Assembly (NCBI GenBank): GCA_016699165.1
Contig: CP064963.1
Coordinates: forward strand, 4,712,001-4,776,000
DNA length: 64,000 nucleotides
Direction: 5' to 3'
From: Candidatus Melainabacteria bacterium
GTDB taxonomy: Bacteria > Cyanobacteriota > Vampirovibrionia > Obscuribacterales > Obscuribacteraceae
Under the pieces are notes generated by a model. The model had not been told where the DNA came from and did no database searches. It worked only from the letters and a program-made list of their open reading frames with translations. The translations under genes were made by a program, and so were the position numbers. Positions 16,870 to 25,398 of the stretch are shown here, in pieces (position 1 is the stretch's first letter; every line of letters begins with the position of its first letter).

Positions 16870-16886
16870 AAGATAGGACCAAGACC

Positions 16887-17321
16887 GTGAAAACTTATGT
16901 AGCCAAACCAAGTGAAGTGTCCAGACAGTGGTATCTGATCGATGCAGATGGAAAAACTCTGGGTCATCTTGCAAACGAAGTCTCGGTCATGCTCAGAGGC
17001 AAGAACAAGCCTGAATTCACACCACACGTTGATTGTGGAGATTTCGTCGTCATCATCAATGCCGAGAAAATCAAAGTAACCGGCAAAAAAGAAGTTCAGA
17101 AAAAATATTACAGCCACTCTGGATTTCCAGGCGGCTTCAAGGAAGAAACCCTTGCTGCAGTAAGACGCAGAAAGCCAGAACTAATTATCGAGCGCGCCGT
17201 CAAAGGCATGCTTCCTCACACATCTTTGGGTCGTGAGCAATTCACCAAATTGAAAGTCTATGTTGGTGACAAGCATCCTCACGAAGCACAACAACCCAAG
17301 TCTTATACTCTCTCTCGCTAA
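16887..17321 (+). CDS. rplM: 50S ribosomal protein L13
   Basis: This 144-residue protein has the L13 core: WYLIDADGKTLGHLANEV, LRGKNKPEFTPHVDCGDFV and the C-terminal KLKVYVGDKHPHEAQQP. L13 is an early large-subunit assembly protein. The start is GTG at 16887. The length is normal. rpsI follows after 20 bases with an AAAGGAAAGG site, so the two are co-transcribed. Confidence 0.97.
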   Translation: MKTYVAKPSEVSRQWYLIDADGKTLGHLANEVSVMLRGKNKPEFTPHVDCGDFVVIINAEKIKVTGKKEVQKKYYSHSGFPGGFKEETLAAVRRRKPELIIERAVKGMLPHTSLGREQFTKLKVYVGDKHPHEAQQPKSYTLSR

Positions 17322-17341
17322 AGGAAAGGAAAAGCAAGCAG

Positions 17342-17740
17342 ATGACTAGCGTTATTCAGTACTACGGAACCGGTCGCAGAAAAACTGCCACAGCCAGAGT
17401 TCGTCTTTTGCCTGGTAAAGGTCAAATGACAATCAATGGTCGCACCGTAGAAGATTATGTAGGCGGACGTCACGGACTAGAAAAAGTCTTCGAAGCTCCT
17501 TTTCAATTGACCGATGCTGTCGGTCGTTTCGACGTTATGATTTCAGTTCGCGGTGGTGGCATCGTCGGACAAATGGGTGCCATCAGACATGGTATCGCTC
17601 GTGCATTGACCGAAGCTAATCCAGCTAACCGACCAGTTCTTCGTACACAAGGAATGCTCACACGCGATTCCAAAGTGAAAGAGCGTAAAAAATATGGTCG
17701 CAAGCGTGCTCGCAAGCGCTTCCAATTCTCGAAACGTTAA
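17342..17740 (+). CDS. rpsI: 30S ribosomal protein S9
   Basis: This 132-residue protein has YYGTGRRKTATARVRLLPG and the C-terminal basic tail DSKVKERKKYGRKRARKRFQFSKR that reaches the P-site tRNA anticodon loop. The length is normal. It is the last gene of the supercluster, and a strong terminator follows within seven bases of the stop. Confidence 0.97.
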   Translation: MTSVIQYYGTGRRKTATARVRLLPGKGQMTINGRTVEDYVGGRHGLEKVFEAPFQLTDAVGRFDVMISVRGGGIVGQMGAIRHGIARALTEANPANRPVLRTQGMLTRDSKVKERKKYGRKRARKRFQFSKR

Positions 17741-17746
17741 AATTCA

Positions 17747-17775
17747 AAGGTCTCGCTTACGGCGGGACCTTTTGT
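17747..17775 (+). terminator. intrinsic terminator after rpsI
   Basis: A ten-pair stem AAGGTCTCGC/GCGGGACCTT, with one G-T pair and a five-base loop, is followed by a short T-run (TTTTGTTT). It closes the ribosomal protein supercluster. Confidence 0.85.
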
Positions 17776-17922
17776 TTAGAGGGTCTTTTTCCAAGCTAAT
17801 TTTTAGCTGCTTCAGGCAACTAATTTTAATGTGTAAAAACAAGACAGAATCAGCTTTTCGAGCATCGAAAAATACTTGATTAAGTCAACTAGTTCTAAGC
17901 CAGTAAAAAGGCTTCTGAGAAT

Positions 17923-18219
17923 CTAATTGTCGTCGGGCTTTGAAGGTGTAATTATGCCTTTAGCTCGAAATGGATTTTGGAAACTGAAAAGAGCAATGAA
18001 AGCAGTAATGGATAAAAATCCGAAAATGCTGATAAAGAGCCAGCCATATGCTTCGCCTTCGTTAATTAGAAAGGCTCCAGCGGCAAAGCTAACACAAGAC
18101 AAAAAGAGTGCAAGCGGGATATAAAGAGCCTTGCAAGATTGCATTAGCTCAGCTCGAGCCACTTTTTTGTCGCTCTTGGTTTGAGGGGCGTTCTTTTCTT
18201 TGTTTTCCATGTCTTCCAT
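17923..18219 (-). CDS. small two-helix membrane protein
   Basis: I do not recognise the family. The protein has about 98 residues from the chosen start (MEDMENKEKNAPQ). A charged N-terminal region is followed by two hydrophobic helices (ALYIPLALFLSCVSFAAGAF and AYGWLFISIFGFLSITAFIA), with a short loop between and a polar tail. Upstream in-frame starts at 18264 and 18288 would reach into the opposite-strand lipoprotein gene and are less likely. It is divergent from the lipoprotein gene, with only about 60 bases between the starts. Confidence 0.6.
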   Translation of the reverse strand: MEDMENKEKNAPQTKSDKKVARAELMQSCKALYIPLALFLSCVSFAAGAFLINEGEAYGWLFISIFGFLSITAFIALFSFQNPFRAKGIITPSKPDDN

Positions 18220-18277
18220 TTTATCATTTAAAATAGGGAAAGAAATTTGGGGAATCTTGGTTTGCATTGGAGATAGA

Positions 18278-18964
18278 TTGAAATTCAAAAAGACTTACGA
18301 AATTGTACTCAGTCCCCTTGTTGTGATTGCTTGTCTTCTAAGCTCAGGATGCGGCGATAACTCCAAAACGCATGATTGTTGTGCTTCGGCTCAAAAGACT
18401 GATACACGCAAAGTTGACACATTTTCTTCTGTGCTAGTAGATGGGAGTGGAGATTTAGATATTTCAGTGCAGGAAGCGTGTTCGCTTAGTATCACCACCG
18501 AAGAAAAGGCATTAAGCAAAATCATTACCGAGGTCAAAGACGGCACTCTTCAAATATCAATCAAAGGTGTAAATCTTGCGTCTGCACCCAAAATCATGGT
18601 GGGAATGCCTAAGATTGAAAGTGTCGATATAGACGGCGCCTGGAAAGCCAAGATGAGCGATATTAAGTCTAGTGCACTCAAAGTCAACTTAGATGGTGCG
18701 TCCAACCTCACTTGTAGTGGAACATGTGACGATTTGACCGCAGATTTGTCTGGAGCAAGCGAACTACAAGCAAGCAAACTGATTTGCAAAAATACCACTC
18801 TCAACATAGATGGCGCTTGCAAAGCAAAGATATTTTCTAAGGACAGCCTCAAGCTTGATGCCTCAGGAGCCGCTAGAGTTGAGCTTTTGGGAAATCCGGC
18901 CCAGATTACTAAAAATCTTACTGAAGCGGCAAGTTTTGAGTTAAGCGGAGAATCCGGTGACTGA
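18278..18964 (+). CDS. lipoprotein with GIN-type (DUF2807-like) domain
   Basis: A signal peptide with lipobox (LVVIACLLSSGC, cysteine near residue 24) shows export and lipid anchoring. The rest is a series of short beta-type repeats with the pattern SVDIDGAWKAK, LKVNLDGASNLTCSG, LTADLSGASELQASK and LNIDGACKAKIFS. This matches the right-handed beta-solenoid of the GIN/DUF2807 putative adhesin-head domain. I chose TTG at 18278, just after GGAGAT, because it gives a proper signal peptide. An ATG at 18200 would place 26 odd residues before it. Its stop overlaps the next gene by eight bases. Its function is unknown, probably cell-surface. Confidence 0.75.
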   Translation: MKFKKTYEIVLSPLVVIACLLSSGCGDNSKTHDCCASAQKTDTRKVDTFSSVLVDGSGDLDISVQEACSLSITTEEKALSKIITEVKDGTLQISIKGVNLASAPKIMVGMPKIESVDIDGAWKAKMSDIKSSALKVNLDGASNLTCSGTCDDLTADLSGASELQASKLICKNTTLNIDGACKAKIFSKDSLKLDASGAARVELLGNPAQITKNLTEAASFELSGESGD

Positions 18965-21083
18965 GCCAAAAATCAATTATAGATATTTGGGAACGATTGC
19001 TTATGTGGTGGCGGCGGTGGTGCTTGCTTGTCATTTGCAAAGTCTTTGGAACAAATTCGTTTATATGGATAAGTTCAATTTATGGCCATTGATTGCAATT
19101 CTTGATTGGCCAAAATTCTGGTTGGAAACATTGACTCAGTGTTTGACCAGCCCACTCAGTGAGCCACTCTTCAGGGCTACGCTTGCTCTGGATGTGCAGG
19201 GCGTGCGTATGCGTTATCCGTCCGTTTATCATTCGATAAATTTAGCTCTTCACTTAGGCAACTGTCTTTTGTGGGGCGGGCTTGTTTTTAGAATCGCTCG
19301 CTATCAGCTTAAAACATGGAAAAATTCTCTCGAGTTCAATCCGTATTTGTTAGCAGTGGTGGCAGCTTGTTTATTTGCAAGTCATCCAATCACAAGTGAG
19401 ACGGTAGGCTATATTTCGGCAAGATCAACTCTGCTTGTCACTTTTTATTATCTGGCTAGTTTGCACTGTTTTATGCTCGGCTTTTTGACCAAAGAAATAA
19501 CTCCCGGATTATTTGGTTATGGTTTTGGCTATTTCTTTGTCATTCTTGCTACCTGGTCATCGGCTCAGGGTATCACCGCACCAGCTGCCTTTCTTTGCTT
19601 AACTGTTTTGATGAAGCCGCAAAAGGAAACATACAGAGATTGGCTTGTTAGTCGTCCTTATGAATTTTTTGCCCAGTTGTTTCTGGCTCTGGTTGTGCCA
19701 TTTGTTTTATTGGTTAAATATGTGGCGCCAATCGGCAATGGATTTGGACTGGAAAAGTTAAGTCCGTTTGATTATTTGCTCAGTCAGGGACAAATGCTAC
19801 TGACTTATTATTTGCGTGTTTTTTTTGTTCCCTACGGATTTACTTTAGATCCCCCCCAATTGCCAGTTTTAGCCTTGAATCAGGCTTTGTCTTTTATTGG
19901 TGTTTTAGTTCCGCTTTTACTCTTGTATATTGCTTACAGAATGCGCACCACACTTGTAGTGTCATTTCCTCTAGTACTGCTTGTGCTTTCACTTTTGCCT
20001 AACTTTGTTATGGTTCAGCCCGAAGTGGTCTCGGATAGGCGATTTTACATCGCTGCAGCCTGTTTATGTAGTGTTGTCGCCTATGCAATTTCTGTCAAAT
20101 TATTCGAAAAACCAAAAGTGCTCATCGCTATTTCCAGTGCTTTGATACTTTTGTTTTGTGGACTTACTAACTGGCGGACTTATTATTGGTACGACGATGT
20201 AAGACTCTGGAGCCAGACTTATAAATTAAATCCTACAAGTAAGCGCAGCCAGGCTATGGATATCTGGGCTCAGGCTTTTCAAGGGGAACTGGATAAAGGA
20301 GCTGAGCGTGCAGAAAAGGTCTTAAATGAGCAAGGTAATTCCAACGAAAATAGAGCAATCCTTGATCTGGTGCTTGGCACGCATAGACTGAAGCGTAAAA
20401 AATATGACGAATCCAAAAAATATTTTACAGAAGGTCTGGCGCTTGCAGACAAGCAACATTTATCTAGTGAAATTATTTGGGAGATGCAATCGGGGTTAGC
20501 AGAAGCCGCCAATGCTACCGATGACTTTGTCACTGCGCGCAAGTATGCGACCGAAGCAGTCAAAGTTCAGCCTAATAGATCTAATTTGCATTTGATTCTG
20601 GGTAGGTGTTATCTAGCCGAATACAATCACAATGCCGCTTTTCTTGAATTGCAACAAGCACACTTACTGGATAGATACAACGCAGATGTACTGGAGCCGT
20701 TAGCTAGAGCATGTATTGGTGTAGGCACCACTCAGATGCAGGATCTTGGCTGGAAAATTGCCACTCAAGCACGACAAGTCTTTGGTACAGGCGATGCTTT
20801 GCTTTTGACCACAGCATATGCCGCTCTTGAAAGCGGACATTTGGAAGAAGCGCTTGGTTATCTTGAAACTTATGCTGCAGCAAAGAATCCCAAAAACTCA
20901 GACTATTACTATCTGTTTTACGGTCTTTATAAACGGTTGAAGTGGGAAAAACAGGCTCAGGAAGCACTTTTCATAGCTGAGAAAATGGATCCAGATGTGA
21001 GAAAGCGCACAAAACTATTTTTAAATCATCCCATTGTGCCGCTTAAGAAATTGCCCAACACCGCTGTGCAATATCCTAAATAA
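18957..21083 (+). CDS. TMTC-like membrane glycosyltransferase with C-terminal TPRs
   Basis: The first 400 or so residues hold about ten membrane helices. They contain the signature FASHPITSETVGYISARSTL, which matches the HP-x-TE-x-V-x-YIS-x-RS pattern of TMTC/DUF1736 proteins (GT-C fold, lipid-linked sugar donors in the better known members). Residues 430-690 form TPR-like helix pairs, for example GHLEEALGYLETYAAAKNP. The 708-residue length is typical of bacterial members. The start is GTG at 18957, overlapping the lipoprotein stop, so the two genes are probably coupled and the pair may act on the cell surface. Donor and acceptor are unknown. Confidence 0.75.
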   Translation: MTEPKINYRYLGTIAYVVAAVVLACHLQSLWNKFVYMDKFNLWPLIAILDWPKFWLETLTQCLTSPLSEPLFRATLALDVQGVRMRYPSVYHSINLALHLGNCLLWGGLVFRIARYQLKTWKNSLEFNPYLLAVVAACLFASHPITSETVGYISARSTLLVTFYYLASLHCFMLGFLTKEITPGLFGYGFGYFFVILATWSSAQGITAPAAFLCLTVLMKPQKETYRDWLVSRPYEFFAQLFLALVVPFVLLVKYVAPIGNGFGLEKLSPFDYLLSQGQMLLTYYLRVFFVPYGFTLDPPQLPVLALNQALSFIGVLVPLLLLYIAYRMRTTLVVSFPLVLLVLSLLPNFVMVQPEVVSDRRFYIAAACLCSVVAYAISVKLFEKPKVLIAISSALILLFCGLTNWRTYYWYDDVRLWSQTYKLNPTSKRSQAMDIWAQAFQGELDKGAERAEKVLNEQGNSNENRAILDLVLGTHRLKRKKYDESKKYFTEGLALADKQHLSSEIIWEMQSGLAEAANATDDFVTARKYATEAVKVQPNRSNLHLILGRCYLAEYNHNAAFLELQQAHLLDRYNADVLEPLARACIGVGTTQMQDLGWKIATQARQVFGTGDALLLTTAYAALESGHLEEALGYLETYAAAKNPKNSDYYYLFYGLYKRLKWEKQAQEALFIAEKMDPDVRKRTKLFLNHPIVPLKKLPNTAVQYPK

Positions 21084-21084
21084 A

Positions 21085-21378
21085 TTACTCTTTTTTGCTG
21101 TTCATTTCTTCGAGCAAATCAGCCACTGTGTTTAATTTCTTGTGCAGTCGGCGAATTTGATATAGAAGAATCACAAGTCCAGTGCTTAGGATAAATGTGC
21201 TTATACCAAGTAGAAAAGAAACTTCAGGAACCTTATCGAGTCTGGCTACATCTTGTGCGGCTATGGCAAGACAAAAGGTTATGGCTAAAATTGACCAGAC
21301 TAAACTTGCAACCAGGATAGGTGCTTTGACATAACGAATAAAAGTAATTTTTGACTCTAAGTCTTGTGGTTGATTCAT
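21085..21378 (-). CDS. small two-helix membrane protein with coiled-coil tail
   Basis: This 97-residue protein has two hydrophobic segments (ILVASLVWSILAITFCLAIA and VSFLLGISTFILSTGLVILL) and a heptad-like charged tail (RLHKKLNTVADLLEEMNSKK). The family is not recognised. The ATG overlaps the stop of the upstream YyaL-type gene by one base (TAATG), so it is the last gene of that operon. Its stop lies two bases from that of the convergent glycosyltransferase. Confidence 0.7.
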   Translation of the reverse strand: MNQPQDLESKITFIRYVKAPILVASLVWSILAITFCLAIAAQDVARLDKVPEVSFLLGISTFILSTGLVILLYQIRRLHKKLNTVADLLEEMNSKKE

Positions 21379-23468
21379 TAGTTTTTGGTTTCCTTTTGGC
21401 TAGATTTTACCAAGAGAGGATGCAATTGACAGCTGAGTTGATCAATATCAGTAATAGGTTCTTGGCAGGCATAATTCTGACAAATGTATGCGGTTGATTT
21501 ACCTTTGTGCAGTCCACGACCCTCAAACATCGGGCTTGAATGCTCTGTATCCGCCATTTTCGTCAGTTCAAGGTCATTTGGTGCAAATCTAGAAAGTGCT
21601 ACTTCAAGAAATTTGATGCGACTTGCATCATTTGAATCGAGTACAAAAACTATTTCTTTGCCCTGGCTAAGATGCATGTCGAGCGCACAAAGCATGATGG
21701 CAAATTGATCTGGTGCGCGTTCAAACAATTTGGAATACGTGCCCATCACATCAATTGCAATGGAGCTGAATTGCTCGTTATCGCTAAGCTTATACAAACG
21801 CAGCAAATTTAACAGGGCAACCGAGGTGCCTGATGGTACAGCCCCGTCAAAATAGTTCTTGGGGCGGATTATGAGGCTTTCGTGAAAAGTAGGCGTGTAA
21901 TAGAAGTCTTTGTCATCCTGGCTGTAAAAATATTCGATTGATTTGTTTGTTAGTAAAAGCGCTTTTTGATACCACATAGGATTTGCATCGCAAGCACTCA
22001 AATCTAAAAGTGCTTGAGCAAAATAAGCGTAATCGTCGAGATAGCCATTTAGTCTGGCTTTGCCTCGCCCGTATGTGCGCGATAGATTGCCATCCTTTTC
22101 CATTTTTTCAAGCAAAAAACTGGCAGCACGTTTGGCTCGCTCAAGATAGACAATTTCTCTAGTCGCTCTATAGCCAGAAACCAGAGCAGTTATCATAAGT
22201 GCGCTCCAGCTTGTGAGTATTTTGTCGTCACGACCAGGACGTACACGCAAAGAGCGTTCTTTGAGCAATTTCTGAATTGATGTGCGCGCTCGCTCCATAT
22301 CGTCTTCAGACAAAATATCTTGCAAATGTAAAACATTTGTATGATGTTCGAAGTTCCCTTCTTCAGTAGCCCCATATGTAGTGGCAAACCATTTTGATTC
22401 GACTTCGCCTAGAACTTCTTTTAATTCAGCCAGGCTGAATACATAAAACTTTCCTTCTTCCCCTTCGCTATCGGCATCTAGACTGGAATAAAACACACCG
22501 TCTTCGCTCGTTAATTCATTTTCGACAAAAGAAAGAATGGAGCATCCAACTTCTTTGTAGAAAGTTTTTCCTGTGGCTAAATAAGCATTGAAATAAACTG
22601 GGGCAAGTAGTGCGTTGTCGTAGAGCATTTTTTCAAAATGAGGAACAAGCCAGCGTCTGTCGGTAGAATAGCGGGCAAAGCCACCGCTTAAATGGTCCCA
22701 GATACCGCCTAGAGCCATTTTGTCTAATGTAGTTTCAATCACGCGATTGGCTTGTTTTTGCTCTTCGCCTTGAAGCATTTCTCTAATACGCAAAAGTAAT
22801 TGCAAGGTCGAGGGATGTGGAAACTTGGGTGCTCCGCCAAATCCACCCCATTTGGGATCGAAATTGCTAGATATTTTTTGAAGCACTTTTGTGAAAATCG
22901 ATTTGTCAAAATTGATTTTTTGATCTTCATTTTGATCTGTGTTCTGACTGCTAATTGAATTGAGCTGGGCGATGTGTTGGGTGATTTCTGAGGCACTCTC
23001 TAATATATCGGCTCTTTGATCTTGCCAGGCTTGTGCTACTCCAAGCATTACTCTTTTGAAAGACGGCATGCCATGCTTATTTTCTGGTGGAAAATAGGTG
23101 CCAGCAAAAAATGGTTTTAAATCAGGCGTTAAAAATACAGTCATTGGCCAGCCACCATGACCGGTCATAACCTGTACTGCACGCATATAAATTTCGTCTA
23201 AATCCTGACGCTCTTCTCTATCTACTTTTATGTTGATGAAAAGCTTGTTCATGAGAGCTGCGGTTTCTTCATCTTCAAAAGACTCATGTTCCATCACATG
23301 ACACCAGTGACAGGCTGAATAACCAATTGACAAAAGTATCGGTTTTTCTTGTGCTCTTGAGGCATCAAGCGCTTCTTGTGACCACGGATACCATTCGACT
23401 GGATTGTGTGCGTGCTGTAATAAGTAAGTGCTTGTCTCGTCAATTAGTTTATTAGCTTTCTTGTTCAT
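21378..23468 (-). CDS. thioredoxin-domain protein of the YyaL/SSP411 (DUF255) family
   Basis: The N-terminal domain is thioredoxin-like with a CHWC motif (C53, C56 from the chosen start) in SIGYSACHWCHVMEHESFED. It continues GHGGWPMTVFLTPDLKPFF. The rest of the 696 residues forms an alpha/alpha barrel of the six-hairpin glycosidase class, with GGFARYSTDRRWLVPHFEKM. Family members are widespread, but their biochemical role is not settled. I took the ATG at 23468 (MNKKANKLIDETS). It overlaps the glycosyltransferase gene upstream by 17 bases, indicating coupling. The operon also carries a thioredoxin reductase, a plausible redox partner. Confidence 0.92.
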   Translation of the reverse strand: MNKKANKLIDETSTYLLQHAHNPVEWYPWSQEALDASRAQEKPILLSIGYSACHWCHVMEHESFEDEETAALMNKLFINIKVDREERQDLDEIYMRAVQVMTGHGGWPMTVFLTPDLKPFFAGTYFPPENKHGMPSFKRVMLGVAQAWQDQRADILESASEITQHIAQLNSISSQNTDQNEDQKINFDKSIFTKVLQKISSNFDPKWGGFGGAPKFPHPSTLQLLLRIREMLQGEEQKQANRVIETTLDKMALGGIWDHLSGGFARYSTDRRWLVPHFEKMLYDNALLAPVYFNAYLATGKTFYKEVGCSILSFVENELTSEDGVFYSSLDADSEGEEGKFYVFSLAELKEVLGEVESKWFATTYGATEEGNFEHHTNVLHLQDILSEDDMERARTSIQKLLKERSLRVRPGRDDKILTSWSALMITALVSGYRATREIVYLERAKRAASFLLEKMEKDGNLSRTYGRGKARLNGYLDDYAYFAQALLDLSACDANPMWYQKALLLTNKSIEYFYSQDDKDFYYTPTFHESLIIRPKNYFDGAVPSGTSVALLNLLRLYKLSDNEQFSSIAIDVMGTYSKLFERAPDQFAIMLCALDMHLSQGKEIVFVLDSNDASRIKFLEVALSRFAPNDLELTKMADTEHSSPMFEGRGLHKGKSTAYICQNYACQEPITDIDQLSCQLHPLLVKSSQKETKN

Positions 23469-24684
23469 CAAAACCTCGAGCATAATCGGCTAAAGCCACA
23501 GCCGCGACAGGTGTTTTGCGCGGGGTCGAAAGCGCCTTTTCGTAAGCCTCAAGAGTGGCCTCTAAAGTGTGTTGCCAGTTAATGTTTTTGACTGCCAAGC
23601 GAGCGTTATTTGAAAGATTAATACGCATTTGATCATCAAACATCAAAGTGCGCATTAGAGATGCAAGCTCAGATGGATCGAGATGGTCTTCTAAAATGAG
23701 CGAATCTTCGTTGTGTTTAAGTACTTCAGACACACCGCAAGCTCGGCTAACTATGGGCACAAGACCCAATTGCATGGCTTGTACAGGGACCATTCCAAAT
23801 GGTTCTACTCGCGATGGCAGTACAAGAACTTTGGCCCGAGCATAAATCCTTTCTATGTCAGTCACAAATCCTAAGAACTCAACTTGATCTTCGATGCCAA
23901 GCCATTTTGCTCTGATTTTTAATTCCAGTCTGTCGCGCACGCCTGTGACCAGCAGTTTAAACTTTTGTCCCTGCTTTTTCAAAATCTGACAGGCTCTAAA
24001 TAAGATATCGAGTCCTTTTTTGCGAAAACCACGCCCGCTAAAAACAAAGGTGAATTCACTTTCTTCTACAGGTGTTATGGTCGAATAATCTGTGTTAGTA
24101 GATGCGCCAGGATAGGCAATCACATATGGATCTTTTTCGTCTGCACCAAAGACCTGGTAATAATCTTCTTTCATAACTTGTGAGACAAAAACGCGACAAA
24201 GGGCATTGTCCATCAAGTATTTATCGAATGTATTGCGCGCTTTGTATCTTTTAGCCAGAGCGATTTTAGATTCGTTTAAAAGCTTTTCCCAGGTCTCGCC
24301 CACACTGGACAATCGTCTCACTGAATGATTGTGAAATGTCACTACATCGGGCTCTGGGCAAGGCAAATGTTGACTATGAATAAGATCGAATTCGCCTTTA
24401 TGTCTTTGCAAAAGTATTTTGCTATTGCGAAAAGCGTAACGAAAACGCTCATCGCGAGCCAGTCCGTCAGTGCCCGGACGCTCCATCTCACCATACGTCA
24501 AAATCTGCAAATTATGATGTTTGAATTCAGACTTGTTTTCTTCGCAAATAACTGTCACTTTCAAATTGCTCAGAAGCAATCCTTCGACCAATTTGTGAGT
24601 ATAGAGTTCAAGACCGCCATGGGGACTGAATTGTCGCACCACCATCGCAATGTGTTTCCCGATTAGAAGTGGAGATACTGGCAT
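23452..24684 (-). CDS. glycosyltransferase family 4
   Basis: This 410-residue protein has a GT-B layout: an N-terminal acceptor half (MVVRQFSPHGGLELYTHKLV), then FVFSGRGFRKKGLDILFRA and VLVLPSRVEPFGMVPVQAM in the sugar-nucleotide half. The usual E-x7-E motif appears as E-x7-Q (EPFGMVPVQ). The glycine-rich HGGLE near the N-terminus is typical of WaaG-like enzymes. It probably transfers a sugar to a surface polysaccharide or lipid, substrate unknown. It starts 10 bases after the diiron-protein stop and overlaps the YyaL-type gene. Confidence 0.85.
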   Translation of the reverse strand: MPVSPLLIGKHIAMVVRQFSPHGGLELYTHKLVEGLLLSNLKVTVICEENKSEFKHHNLQILTYGEMERPGTDGLARDERFRYAFRNSKILLQRHKGEFDLIHSQHLPCPEPDVVTFHNHSVRRLSSVGETWEKLLNESKIALAKRYKARNTFDKYLMDNALCRVFVSQVMKEDYYQVFGADEKDPYVIAYPGASTNTDYSTITPVEESEFTFVFSGRGFRKKGLDILFRACQILKKQGQKFKLLVTGVRDRLELKIRAKWLGIEDQVEFLGFVTDIERIYARAKVLVLPSRVEPFGMVPVQAMQLGLVPIVSRACGVSEVLKHNEDSLILEDHLDPSELASLMRTLMFDDQMRINLSNNARLAVKNINWQHTLEATLEAYEKALSTPRKTPVAAVALADYARGFDEQES

Positions 24685-24694
24685 GAATTAAATC

Positions 24695-25387
24695 CTAAAA
24701 ACAGGTGCTTTCCATCAATCCGTCGTACAAATGGCAATTGGCATCAAGCACGCCGTTGAAGCCATATTCGACTGCTTTTTTTGCGCTTGCGCTGGCAAGA
24801 AAATATTCGGCTAAAGCAAGTGCTTCGTCTGTGTGCTCTGCTTCGACTGTGACGTGGTCGAACCAGATATGTTTTTGTAATTTAAAATCGTGAAAAGTCT
24901 GGAACAAAGAACGAAATTCATCTAGTGCCATAATTTCTGTAGCAGAGATGGCACCTGCAATCACAGCCGGTAAGTAAAAACCATTATCGTTAGTCTCAGC
25001 GTTGGTTGGGTCGTAAAATTCGACGACCGCTTTCATGTATGCACGCACGCCTGAGCTTATTCTATCCGGGTGAACGCCAGGTGCGAGCATCGCTAGTTTG
25101 AACATTAAGTCGCGCAACTGCCCCTGGTGGCAATGATCATAATTGCCATTTCCATACTCGTTGCGCACGTTTTCCAGAATAAAGCCCACCGCAGGTTCAG
25201 GCATTTTGCCTGCTGCATTTAATAACAAGCGACGCAAAAGTGATGCATGCGCGTCATAATTGAACAATAGATTAATAGCTTGTCTTGCGCTCAGTCTGGG
25301 ACCTTGCAAAAAGGGGTGACGTGATGCCGCATGGTTTTTGGCCAGGTCACGCAAATAACTTGCTTTAGTTATTTTGAAAGAGAGCAC
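24695..25387 (-). CDS. heme-oxygenase-like diiron protein (HDO/CADD-like)
   Basis: This 230-residue, all-helical protein has a ligand pattern of the heme-oxygenase-like diiron oxidases and oxygenases. E77 is in RNEYGNGNYDHCH and is followed by H87. E151 lies on a central helix. A third helix has H178-x3-E182-x2-H185 (FDHVTVEAEHTDEA). Characterised members include UndA (fatty-acid decarboxylation), CADD (para-aminobenzoate formation) and amino-acid N-oxygenases, so the fold alone does not fix the reaction. It lies 11 bases after the thioredoxin reductase gene and 10 before a glycosyltransferase. No signal peptide is seen. Confidence 0.75.
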   Translation of the reverse strand: MLSFKITKASYLRDLAKNHAASRHPFLQGPRLSARQAINLLFNYDAHASLLRRLLLNAAGKMPEPAVGFILENVRNEYGNGNYDHCHQGQLRDLMFKLAMLAPGVHPDRISSGVRAYMKAVVEFYDPTNAETNDNGFYLPAVIAGAISATEIMALDEFRSLFQTFHDFKLQKHIWFDHVTVEAEHTDEALALAEYFLASASAKKAVEYGFNGVLDANCHLYDGLMESTCF

Positions 25388-25398
25388 TTGAATTTAGG

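Noticed and set aside
18200..18277. Upstream ATG for the GIN-domain lipoprotein
   Set aside because: It would place 26 non-signal residues before the signal peptide, whereas TTG at 18278 has a binding site and gives a correct lipobox position.
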